This document shows, one piece after another, positions 1 through 7,271 of a DNA stretch of 64,000 bases. The stretch spans positions 32,031 to 96,030 of the forward strand of contig CAYZZU010000008.1 in assembly GCA_964483105.1 (NCBI GenBank), read 5' to 3'. The translations under genes and the position numbers were made by a program. The notes below the pieces were generated by a model, which made no database searches, was not told where the DNA came from, and was given only the letters and a program-made list of their open reading frames with translations. Source of the DNA: CAYZZU01 sp964483105. Lineage in GTDB: Bacteria; CG2-30-53-67. Position 1 is the stretch's first letter. Each line of letters begins with the position of its first letter.

Positions 1-162
1 TTTCCCTACTTTCAGGACTTTCCCGGTATCGGTCTGAACCGCGACCACGGAAGGTTCGTTTAAGACGATCCCCTTGCCTTTGACGTAGACCAACGTATTG
101 GCTGTTCCCAGATCGATCGCGAGATCGCTGGAAAACCAGCTCAGGATCGTGTCTAATATCAT
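1..162 (-). CDS. mreB: Rod shape-determining protein MreB (5' end only)
   Basis: Only the first 54 codons lie in the window; the gene runs off the left edge. The reading from the ATG at 162 gives an actin-like phosphate-1 loop (DLAIDLGTANTLVYVKGKG) followed by IVLNEPSVVA, which is characteristic of MreB. MreB is the bacterial actin that organises the elongation machinery under the inner membrane. A GGAGAGGAG Shine-Dalgarno lies about 10 bases upstream, and a good promoter sits at 255-283. The usual mreC/mreD partners would lie outside the window. The identification is firm despite the short length. Confidence 0.93.
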   Translation of the reverse strand, partial: MILDTILSWFSSDLAIDLGTANTLVYVKGKGIVLNEPSVVAVQTDTGKVLKVGK

Positions 163-254
163 AAAAAGAACTCCTCTCCAGGGAAATCCATTACGTGTTC
201 TGATGAAACGGACGAATCCGGCAGACGTGACACCCGGGGATGCTAACTTGTTTA

Positions 255-283
255 AATATATTAATAATCCACGGCTTTTTCAA
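255..283 (-). promoter_or_regulatory. Probable sigma-70 promoter of mreB
   Basis: On the minus strand TTGAAA (283-278) and TATATT (260-255) are separated by 17 bases, each one mismatch from consensus. The predicted transcript starts near 248 and has a leader of about 85 bases before the mreB ATG at 162. I see no gene in 163-321 other than this leader. Confidence 0.65.
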
Positions 284-321
284 GGAAAACTTCTATCCGC
301 TAAATCCGGTTTTCAGGAGAA

Positions 322-753
322 TCACTTTTGATTTTTTCTGAGTTCACGTACCAGCTGGTTGATCGCCGCCTTGTCCGATTCCTTGAGGTCGATGAATTGA
401 ATTCCCATTCCGGGTTTTTGGGTGGAATCCATCTTTCCGTGGATTGGCTTTTCTTCGGATGTTTCTGAGGAGGGTTGAGAAACATTGACCCAGACCACCT
501 CCCCGGAAGTTTCGATCGGTTCCTTCAGCCCGGGAAGATAAAACTTCAGATGAACCCTGGTTCCCACATCAAGGGGCCGGTTTGATTCCACAAACAGGCC
601 CCCTTCGTTGATGTTTCTCGCGAAATCCCAGAAGATCTGATCCACGGTGGAATAATCGATCCGAACTGAGACGGGCGCCCGTGCCGTTTTTCTCTTTTCT
701 GTAGGAGGATTCATCTGATTTGTCGGCGGTTGTGATCCCTTATTTGAGTTCAT
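322..753 (-). CDS. PilZ domain protein
   Basis: A 143-residue cytoplasmic protein with one PilZ domain. The N-terminal arginine-rich motif (KRKTARAPVSVRIDY, about residues 20-36) and the downstream D/NxSxxG-type motif (NINEGGLF) are the canonical c-di-GMP-binding elements. The second motif has NINEG where the strict consensus has a serine. The C-terminal MGIQFIDL is typical of the stand-alone PilZ proteins common in deltaproteobacteria. The ATG at 753 lies inside the last codons of the TPR gene (14-base overlap), so the two are probably co-translated. An alternative start at 714 has no ribosome binding site. The likely role is a c-di-GMP effector; its partner is unknown. Confidence 0.85.
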   Translation of the reverse strand: MNSNKGSQPPTNQMNPPTEKRKTARAPVSVRIDYSTVDQIFWDFARNINEGGLFVESNRPLDVGTRVHLKFYLPGLKEPIETSGEVVWVNVSQPSSETSEEKPIHGKMDSTQKPGMGIQFIDLKESDKAAINQLVRELRKNQK

Positions 754-3124
754 CCAGCGCCTTTTGGGCCTGATCCCTTTCGGGGAAATCGGACTGCAGG
801 GACAATGCTTTTTTCAGGGCGTCCCGGGCCTTTTCCTTCAGTCCGTTCGCCTGATAGGCCAGAGCCAGATGATAAAAGACGGTGGGATTTTTGCTGAACT
901 TTTCGGTGCTCTGTTCGAAAAGACGAATGGCCTTCGGATAAAATCCCTTCTTGTAGTATACAAAGCCCAGGGTGTCCATCACGAAAGGATTCTCCGGAGC
1001 GGTCTCCATAGCCTTTTGGGCCAGTTCCAATGCCCGATCCAGTTTGTTTTCCTGCTCCATATAGAGATAGGCCAGGTTGTTGGAGGCGAGAGCGTTCTGT
1101 GGGTCCAGTTTCAGGACTGTTTCATAGTTTTTTTCCGCTTCGGTAAAATTGCCTTTCTGTTCATTCAGGGAAGCCAACTGAAAAAAAGGCATCGGGTTTT
1201 CCGGGGCCTTTTCGGCTGCCTCCCGATAATACCGGGAGGCCTGATCGGTGTTTCCGGCCTTCTGCGCGAGTTGGCCGAGAAGAAGAAGGGACGTGACTTG
1301 GTTCGGGTTGATCCGGACCGCCTGACGCAGAGACTCCTCCGCCTTCGGATAATCTTTTTCCAGCAGATAGATCTGGGCCAGACGTTCATGGAAAAGAGGA
1401 TTTTTGGGTGAGATCCCGATCTGTTTTTTGACGCGGCGGATCGCTCCGTCGATATCTTTTTGGGCGAGATAGAGATTGATCTCCTGTCCCAGGGCGTTGA
1501 GGAAATCCGGATTCAGGGAGAGGGCCTTTTCGTAATCCTGAAAAGCGAGGTCGGTCTTTTTCCGGATATGCGCTGTAAGTCCCCGGAAATAATATCCGTC
1601 CGGAAGATCCGGTTTCAGGGCGATCATCCGGTCCGCGGCGGACGCCAGCTTCTCCAGGTTCCCCACACCCCGGGCCGCTTCCGCCAGAAGGTAGTAGGCG
1701 TTGTACGAGTTGGGAAATATTTCCAGGATTTTTTCCGCCTGCTTCCGGACCTCATCAAATTTCTTTTTCTTTAATAAAATCTTGGCCAGCGACATGCGGG
1801 CCTGTATCAGTTTGGGATTCAGATCCGCCGCCCGGCGCAGTTCTTCCTCTCCGAGGAGAGGTTCATGGTTCGCAAGGTGGGCCAGTCCGAGACGGAAATG
1901 TACCTCCGCGTTTTCGGGCCGGTCTTTCAGGACCGTCCGGAATTCCTCCACGGCCGTGTGCGGGTCCCTTTGGTCCATGCCGATCACCCCTCTGAGATAA
2001 TGGGCCTGGGTGTCCTTCGGGTTGTCTTTCAGAATCTCTTCTACATATCGCAGCGCGTGGTCATAATCTTTTTTGTCCAGGAAGACTGTGACCAGTTTTC
2101 TTTTGGCCTCCAGGGCGTCCGGGTTGATTTCCAGGCATTTTTGATAGGTTTCCTCGGCTCGATCCAGATCCTTCAGACCGTGATAGAAGTCACCGAGCCG
2201 GACTCTTCGCTGCAAGTCCTCGGGGTTTTCCTTGACGGCCTGGATCAGGAGATGTTCCGCGTCATCTTTCCGGTTCCGGCTGAGATAGTATCTCGACAGA
2301 GAGAGGGTGAATTCGAATTTTTCCGGGAACTGCTTCATCCCGGAACGGAGCGTCTCTTCCGCTTTGGCTTCCTGCTTCTGCGTTATGTAGAGACTCGCCA
2401 GGGCCATCAGAAGTTTATCGTTTCCGGGATCCACTCGGATGGCCTTCTGCATGGTCTGTTCAGCTTCCCGGGGTTTTTGGGTATTCTGGTAGAATCGCGC
2501 CAGGGCTATGTAGATTCGAATATTCCGAGGGTCCTTTTTCAGTGCCTCCTGAAGGAGTTTTTCCGCCTTCGGGTTCTCTTTCTTCTTCGCATAGGCGGAG
2601 GCGAGGAAGAGACGAGCGGAAATATCGGAATCATCGAGTTGCAACACTCTGTTCCCTTCGTGAATGGCGCCTTCATAATCCCCCGTGACCAGAAAATAGT
2701 TTCCCTTCAGCTGGTGCGCCGACTTGTTCTCCGGGTCCTTTTTCAGAACCAGATCGGCCTTTTCCCGAGCGGAATCATACTGATGGGCGAGCAGAAAAAT
2801 CCGCCCCAGTTGTAACTGCGCATCAATCAGATCCGGATTCAGATCCACGGCTTTGGAGAAGGCCCCGAAGGCTTCCTTCAATTGCTGGAGGTGGAGAAAG
2901 GTTCTTCCCAACTCATAGTAGCCTTCTGCGAATTTCGGGTCGATCTGCAGGACGTTCTTGAATTCGATGAGGGCTTCCTTGTACTTTTCCTGCTGGAAAT
3001 AATTCTTCCCCCGGTCCAGGTATTTCTGCCTTCGTTGTTCAATACTTCCGCAACCGAACAGGGTGTTGATCAGAAGGAATAACCCCAGCAAGACGATCGT
3101 CTTTTGAAACGGTTTTCTTCTCAT
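740..3124 (-). CDS. Large TPR-repeat lipoprotein
   Basis: A 794-residue protein starting at the ATG at 3124, behind a GAGGGGGG ribosome binding site; the open frame extends further upstream but without signals. The N-terminus is a lipoprotein signal peptide (MRRKPFQKTIVLLGLFLL, then LFGCGS with the lipobox cysteine at about residue 24). The rest is nearly all tetratricopeptide repeats, about twenty 34-residue units with the usual W/Y-L-G-Y-A-P spacing. It therefore looks like an envelope-anchored scaffold. Similar long TPR lipoproteins occur in exopolysaccharide/PEP-CTERM systems, but no such genes are visible here, so that role is not supported. It overlaps the PilZ gene downstream, suggesting one transcript and perhaps c-di-GMP-linked envelope function. 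Confidence 0.88.
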   Translation of the reverse strand: MRRKPFQKTIVLLGLFLLINTLFGCGSIEQRRQKYLDRGKNYFQQEKYKEALIEFKNVLQIDPKFAEGYYELGRTFLHLQQLKEAFGAFSKAVDLNPDLIDAQLQLGRIFLLAHQYDSAREKADLVLKKDPENKSAHQLKGNYFLVTGDYEGAIHEGNRVLQLDDSDISARLFLASAYAKKKENPKAEKLLQEALKKDPRNIRIYIALARFYQNTQKPREAEQTMQKAIRVDPGNDKLLMALASLYITQKQEAKAEETLRSGMKQFPEKFEFTLSLSRYYLSRNRKDDAEHLLIQAVKENPEDLQRRVRLGDFYHGLKDLDRAEETYQKCLEINPDALEAKRKLVTVFLDKKDYDHALRYVEEILKDNPKDTQAHYLRGVIGMDQRDPHTAVEEFRTVLKDRPENAEVHFRLGLAHLANHEPLLGEEELRRAADLNPKLIQARMSLAKILLKKKKFDEVRKQAEKILEIFPNSYNAYYLLAEAARGVGNLEKLASAADRMIALKPDLPDGYYFRGLTAHIRKKTDLAFQDYEKALSLNPDFLNALGQEINLYLAQKDIDGAIRRVKKQIGISPKNPLFHERLAQIYLLEKDYPKAEESLRQAVRINPNQVTSLLLLGQLAQKAGNTDQASRYYREAAEKAPENPMPFFQLASLNEQKGNFTEAEKNYETVLKLDPQNALASNNLAYLYMEQENKLDRALELAQKAMETAPENPFVMDTLGFVYYKKGFYPKAIRLFEQSTEKFSKNPTVFYHLALAYQANGLKEKARDALKKALSLQSDFPERDQAQKALDELK

Positions 3125-3364
3125 GTACCCCCCTCTATGGTGTCGGCTTTCCAGTGCGAAGCGGAACCGTTTTTCCAGGCCTCTTTGGATGAGAATCACC
3201 CCGGTGGCAGCGGAGGCCTCGGATCTAATTGAAAAGGTATCACAAAACACGTTTCATCACAAGATTTTTGTCCCATTCTTCCCGAGTGGAGAGGAGCGGG
3301 AAATGGACCGTTTGGTATCCGTTGGAGTTGCACGCTTTTCGTGTGGGGATGGCGGGTCCAAGAG

Positions 3365-3865
3365 TCAGTTTTTCTCCGCGTTCTTCCGGAGGGGTTCCTG
3401 CTTCGGCGGGGGATTCATTCTCCGAAGGCGTTTTTTCAATTCCGTTCGTTCATCCACCGAGAGTTTGCTCCATCTCTTCAGTCCATGGAGCACCTTCGCC
3501 CTTTCTCCGGGAGGAAGTCCTTGGATCCGTTTCAGGATTTTTAAGATCCTCTTCCGTTTCTCCGGCGGGAGGCGAAGAAACCGGTGGAAGTTTCTTTTGA
3601 GTCGGGCCCGTTCTTCCGGGCTCATTTTTTTCCATTGTCTGAGCCGATGGAGAAGGACACGTCGCTCAGCGGGGGGGAGGTTCCGGAGGGCCCGGAGTCT
3701 GTGCATGGCTTCGATCCGCCGCCCCCGGGGGAGGCGGTCCAATCTCTCCTGCATCCGGACCCGTGGGTGTCCGAAATGCTGTGGTCGATGAGGGCGCGGA
3801 TTCCGTGCAGATGCCGGGGCGGGGATCAGCAGCAAAAGGCATAAGGCGATGACGATTTTTTTCAT
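3365..3865 (-). CDS. Secreted DUF3106-type protein
   Basis: A 166-residue protein with a clear Sec signal peptide (MKKIVIALCLLLLIPAPASA) followed by a very basic, Arg/Lys/Leu-rich helical body. Repeated phrases such as LPPxER, MSPEERARL and LSVDERTEL are the hallmark of DUF3106 proteins, a family of unknown function often found beside ECF sigma/anti-sigma pairs. Its ATG overlaps the stop of the anti-sigma gene (ATGA at 3865-3862), so it is the third gene of a translationally coupled unit. It resembles the periplasmic Spy/CpxP-like helical proteins in being small, exported and helix-rich. A periplasmic sensor or output protein of this regulon is a reasonable inference. Confidence 0.8.
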   Translation of the reverse strand: MKKIVIALCLLLLIPAPASARNPRPHRPQHFGHPRVRMQERLDRLPRGRRIEAMHRLRALRNLPPAERRVLLHRLRQWKKMSPEERARLKRNFHRFLRLPPEKRKRILKILKRIQGLPPGERAKVLHGLKRWSKLSVDERTELKKRLRRMNPPPKQEPLRKNAEKN

Positions 3866-4377
3866 GGTGTATCGCCTCCTTGGTTTTCGGTTTCATCCTC
3901 CTGCCGAAGGATTTCTTCCAGGACGTCCAGGACTTCCAGCACTTCCATGTTTTTCAGAAGATCCATGTTTTCCGCTGTTTCCCATTCTTCTTCCGGGGAG
4001 AACTTGGAAGGAGGCTTCTCTTTGGAGGGAAGAACATGCAGTGACAGGACCCCCACAGCAAGGACGATCAGGATCGAGGCCAGCGCGGAGGCCCACCGGG
4101 TCGGGAATACTCTCCTGGATCTCCCGCCTGCAGACTCCGCCTCGATTTGCCTGATTCCTCTGCGGACATGATTTTGCATCCGGTTCATTCTCTGCGGAGA
4201 GGGGTTGGGTTCGACATTCCTGGGGAGGGAATCGAAAAGCCTCCGTATCTTCCGATATTCCCTGCGGCAGGCGGGGCATCTCGAAAGATGAGTCCTGATC
4301 CTGTTTTGATCGTCTTGCCCCAACTCGCCGTAGTAGTATTCCGGGAAGCGTGTTCGAAAATTTTTACAGCGTTTCAT
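3862..4377 (-). CDS. Anti-sigma factor, zinc-finger (zf-HC2) type
   Basis: A 171-residue protein starting at the ATG at 4377, which overlaps the sigma gene stop (ATGA). The N-terminus holds the H-x3-C-x2-C zinc-binding motif of the anti-sigma domain (HLSRCPACRREY). A single membrane segment follows at about residues 100-118 (ASALASILIVLAVGVLSL), with a short acidic tail outside. This is the classic layout of a membrane-bound ECF anti-sigma factor that holds its sigma inactive at the inner membrane until a signal arrives. The tail is rich in Glu/Leu and lacks an obvious ligand domain, so the signal is unknown; the exported DUF3106 protein next door is a candidate. Confidence 0.88.
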   Translation of the reverse strand: MKRCKNFRTRFPEYYYGELGQDDQNRIRTHLSRCPACRREYRKIRRLFDSLPRNVEPNPSPQRMNRMQNHVRRGIRQIEAESAGGRSRRVFPTRWASALASILIVLAVGVLSLHVLPSKEKPPSKFSPEEEWETAENMDLLKNMEVLEVLDVLEEILRQEDETENQGGDTP

Positions 4378-4964
4378 GGCTGATCCTCTTCCGCCTGTTG
4401 CAGCCATTCCCTCAGGTTCCTGACGGCACGGAAAAGGTGAACCTTCACGGTACCTTCAGAGAGTCCAAGGATTTTCGCAATTTCCCGGATACGAAGATCC
4501 TGGAGGTGCTTGAAGACAAAAATTGTCCGTTGGCGTGTTGGGAGTCTTGAAAGAAGCGCTTGAAGCCTGCTATCCCATTCGGTCTGCTCCAGCATCTTGT
4601 CGGGGTTGACGCTCCAATGGGGGTCGGGTACGCTCTTTTCAATCGGATCGGCCGATTCATCCTCGTCTCGTAAAAAAGAAAGGAAACGGGTCCTGAACCG
4701 CTTCTTCCGGAGATGGTCACGGCAAAGATTCACCAGAATTCTGCAAAGCCAGGTGTAAAAAGCGGAATCCCCCCGAAATCCCTTCAGGGATCGATAGGCT
4801 TTCAAAAAAGCCTCCTGGGTCATATCTTCCGCCTCGGAGGCGTCATTGACGATCCGGAATGCGGCGAGGTAGGCCCGGTTCATGTATTTCTCCATCAGTT
4901 GATCATAGGCTGATGAATCCCCTTCGCGGACCCGACGGATCCATTCCTGGTCGTCAGCGGACAT
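4374..4964 (-). CDS. ECF-family RNA polymerase sigma factor
   Basis: A 196-residue sigma factor. The start at 4964 is preceded by AGAGGAG; the frame is open further upstream but the extra residues look non-coding. Region 2 is clear (EDMTQEAFLKAYRSL at about residues 50-65, with TWLCRILVNLCRD after it). Region 4 carries the helix-turn-helix (IREIAKILGLSEGTVKVHLF) preceded by LPTRQRTIFVFKHLQDL. There are no region 1.1 or 3 sequences, so it is an ECF-type factor. It leads an operon with its anti-sigma factor and a DUF3106 exported protein, each joined by ATGA overlaps, so it probably directs its own operon in response to envelope stress. Confidence 0.93.
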   Translation of the reverse strand: MSADDQEWIRRVREGDSSAYDQLMEKYMNRAYLAAFRIVNDASEAEDMTQEAFLKAYRSLKGFRGDSAFYTWLCRILVNLCRDHLRKKRFRTRFLSFLRDEDESADPIEKSVPDPHWSVNPDKMLEQTEWDSRLQALLSRLPTRQRTIFVFKHLQDLRIREIAKILGLSEGTVKVHLFRAVRNLREWLQQAEEDQP

Positions 4965-5159
4965 CTCCTCTTTCTCCCGGACCGGCGGTGGTTTCAACAG
5001 GTTTGCGGGCATCCTAACGGGACATTTCCGGCTTGTCAAGCCTGACGCGGTCCGGGGGGTAGCCCTCCACTCCAGATTCATCTCATAATATAATAATAGA
5101 CGCCCCGGCACAATTTTGGTTTACAGGTCGGATAGACCGGATCTCTTTTCGGGAAAGAT

Positions 5160-5293
5160 GAGCCCGTCGAACCAGACGATCTCACTTTTTTCCCCGACCT
5201 TGTCTTTGATGTTAGGCTGCGTGACAGGGGGGGGGATGCTCCCCCTGCTGGGGGGTCGGGTTTGCCGATCCTGTCGATCCGGTTCATCCTGTC
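5160..5293 (+). repeat. Dispersed intergenic repeat A, copy 1
   Basis: This segment matches 51412-51542 in the same orientation with many substitutions. Shared stretches include GATGTTAGG, TGCGTGACAGGGG, GTCGGGTTTGCC and a common end TCCTGTCGATCCGG followed by TTCATCCTGTC. Both copies contain a short C-rich/G-rich inverted repeat in the middle (CTCCCC...GGGG and CGCCCC...GGGG). Neither has an open frame. It looks like a non-autonomous repeat family scattered between genes. Confidence 0.7.
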
Positions 5294-5318
5294 GCTAATT
5301 TAGGGGGCAATCCGGTTA

Positions 5319-5347
5319 TTGCATCCTGACCTGCTTTGCAGTAGAAT
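5319..5347 (+). promoter_or_regulatory. Possible typA promoter
   Basis: TTGCAT and TAGAAT are spaced by 17 bases. The -10 box is one mismatch from consensus, the -35 box is poor. It would give a leader of about 100 bases containing a 7-bp hairpin (AGGCGAC/GTCGCCT). Confidence 0.4.
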
Positions 5348-5454
5348 AGCGCCTTCCCGGAGAAAGGCGACGATCCGATGGAGTCGCCTGTACCTTCGAT
5401 TGGTTGACCCGTCATATAGTCCGAGGGGGCGTTTCGTCTTGAAAGGATTGAGAA

Positions 5455-7266
5455 ATGAAGTGTGAACATCTGAGAAATATTGCGATTATTGCCCATGTAG
5501 ATCATGGGAAAACGACCCTGGTGGACGGAATGCTTCGGCAGGCCGGGATCTTCCGTTCCAATGAAACGGTCCGGGAGCGGGTGATGGACAATATCGACCT
5601 GGAGCGGGAGCGGGGAATCACGATTATGGCCAAGAATGCCGCCGTGGAGTACAACGGGATTAAGATCAATATTGTCGACACACCTGGGCATGCGGATTTC
5701 GGGGGGGAGGTGGAAAGAACGCTGAAGATGGCCGATGGCGTCCTGCTGCTGGTGGATGCCTCGGAAGGTCCTCTGCCGCAGACCCGCTTTGTGCTGCAAA
5801 AAGCACTGGAACTCAAGCTGCCCCCCATTGTCGTGATCAACAAGATCGACCGTGCTGATGCCAGGATTCAGGAGGTCATCAATGAGATTTACGATCTCTT
5901 CATCGATCTTGACGCCACCGAAGAACAGCTCGATTTCCCGATTGTCTATACCGACGCCAAGCGGGGAATCGCAAAGCAGGAGCTGTCCGATGATACGGTC
6001 AATCTGAAGGTCCTCTTCGACCGGATCCTCGATACCATCCCCGCCCCCGACGGAGACCCGGACGGGGTTCTGCAACTCCTGGTCACCCATCTCGACTATA
6101 GTGACTATCTGGGAAGGATGGCCGTCGGGCGGGTTTTTTCCGGAACGGTCACGGTGGGAGATACCGTCGGGAGGATGACCGCGGAGGGAGAGGTCGCCCG
6201 GACACGGATCACCTCACTGTATACCTTTTCCGGGCTGGAACGGGTGGAGGCGAAGGAGGCATCCGTGGGAGAGATTGTCGCCCTGTCCGGGATCGAAGGA
6301 ATCAACATCGGGGACACCATTACCGATATCGAGACTCCCCGTCCCCTGCCGAGGCTGAAGGTAGACGAACCGACACTCTCCATGGTCTTATCCGTGAACA
6401 CTTCCCCCTTTGCCGGACAGGATGGAAGATTCGTTACGTCCCGTCATCTTCGGGAACGCCTGCAGAAGGAGCTGCTCTACAATGTCTCGATCCGGGTCGA
6501 TTTCGAGCAGAACGACTCCTTTAAAGTCATGGGGCGCGGAGAGCTGCAGTTGGCTGTCCTGGTCGAGATGATGCGGAGAGAAGGGTACGAACTCTCCGTT
6601 TCCATGCCGGAGACCATTACGAAGATCGTGAACGGGACTGTCCACGAGCCGATGGAACTCCTGGTGATCGATGTTCCCGACGATTTCGCCGGGGTGGTGA
6701 CCAAACAGGTGGGGATGAGAAAGGGGAAGATGTTGAAGATGCAGAACAACGGCCGGGGACGCGTGCGGCTCGAGTTCCGGATTCCCTCACGGGGTCTGAT
6801 CGGTTTCCGGTCCCAGTTCCTGACCGACACCCGTGGCACCGGTCTTTTAAACCACCTCTTCGACGGTTATGAGCCGTGGCACGGTCCCCTGTCCAAACGG
6901 AGGACCGGAGCCCTCGTATCCGATCGGGCGGGGAAGGCCGTCACCTACGCACTCTTTCACCTGCAGCCCCGGGGGACCCTCTTTATCCGGGAGGGAACAC
7001 CTGTTTACGAGGGGATGATCATCGGTGAAAATTCCAGGGAAAACGACCTGGTTGTGAATGCCACGAAAACCAAGAAGCTGACCAACATTCGTGCGGCCGC
7101 CGCCGATGAGGCCCTGCAGCTGATTCCGCCCAGGACCCTGAGTCTGGAGCAGGCGATCGAATTCATCAAAGAGGATGAGCTGGTGGAGGTGACTCCGAAA
7201 AATATACGGCTGAGAAAGAGAATCCTGGAAACCGGGAAGCGGATCCGGGCCGGGAGAGGATCCTGA
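5455..7266 (+). CDS. typA: Ribosome-associated GTPase TypA/BipA
   Basis: A 603-residue translational GTPase, full length for the family. The G domain shows G1 (AHVDHGKTT), the switch I region with RGITIMAKN, G3 (DTPGHADF) and G4 (NKIDRADA). Domain II, EF-G-like domains III and V, and the C-terminal BipA-specific domain (GRVRLEFRIPSRGLIGFR onward) follow in order. BipA binds the 70S ribosome and helps 50S assembly and stress adaptation, notably at low temperature. Start ATG 5455 lies 5-10 bases after AAAGGATTGAG. It stands alone, convergent with the ABC-F gene, with only five bases between the stops. Confidence 0.97.
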   Translation: MKCEHLRNIAIIAHVDHGKTTLVDGMLRQAGIFRSNETVRERVMDNIDLERERGITIMAKNAAVEYNGIKINIVDTPGHADFGGEVERTLKMADGVLLLVDASEGPLPQTRFVLQKALELKLPPIVVINKIDRADARIQEVINEIYDLFIDLDATEEQLDFPIVYTDAKRGIAKQELSDDTVNLKVLFDRILDTIPAPDGDPDGVLQLLVTHLDYSDYLGRMAVGRVFSGTVTVGDTVGRMTAEGEVARTRITSLYTFSGLERVEAKEASVGEIVALSGIEGINIGDTITDIETPRPLPRLKVDEPTLSMVLSVNTSPFAGQDGRFVTSRHLRERLQKELLYNVSIRVDFEQNDSFKVMGRGELQLAVLVEMMRREGYELSVSMPETITKIVNGTVHEPMELLVIDVPDDFAGVVTKQVGMRKGKMLKMQNNGRGRVRLEFRIPSRGLIGFRSQFLTDTRGTGLLNHLFDGYEPWHGPLSKRRTGALVSDRAGKAVTYALFHLQPRGTLFIREGTPVYEGMIIGENSRENDLVVNATKTKKLTNIRAAAADEALQLIPPRTLSLEQAIEFIKEDELVEVTPKNIRLRKRILETGKRIRAGRGS

Positions 7267-7271
7267 TCGCT

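Larger units (their letters stand above)
4965..5454. other. Divergent intergenic region between the sigma gene and typA
   Basis: No gene is supported in these 490 bases. They hold the upstream region of the ECF operon, one copy of a dispersed repeat (5160-5293), a possible typA promoter (5319-5347) and a 7-bp hairpin in the typA leader (5365-5371 pairing with 5383-5389). A short open frame into the sigma gene from 5111 lacks a ribosome binding site. Confidence 0.6.
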
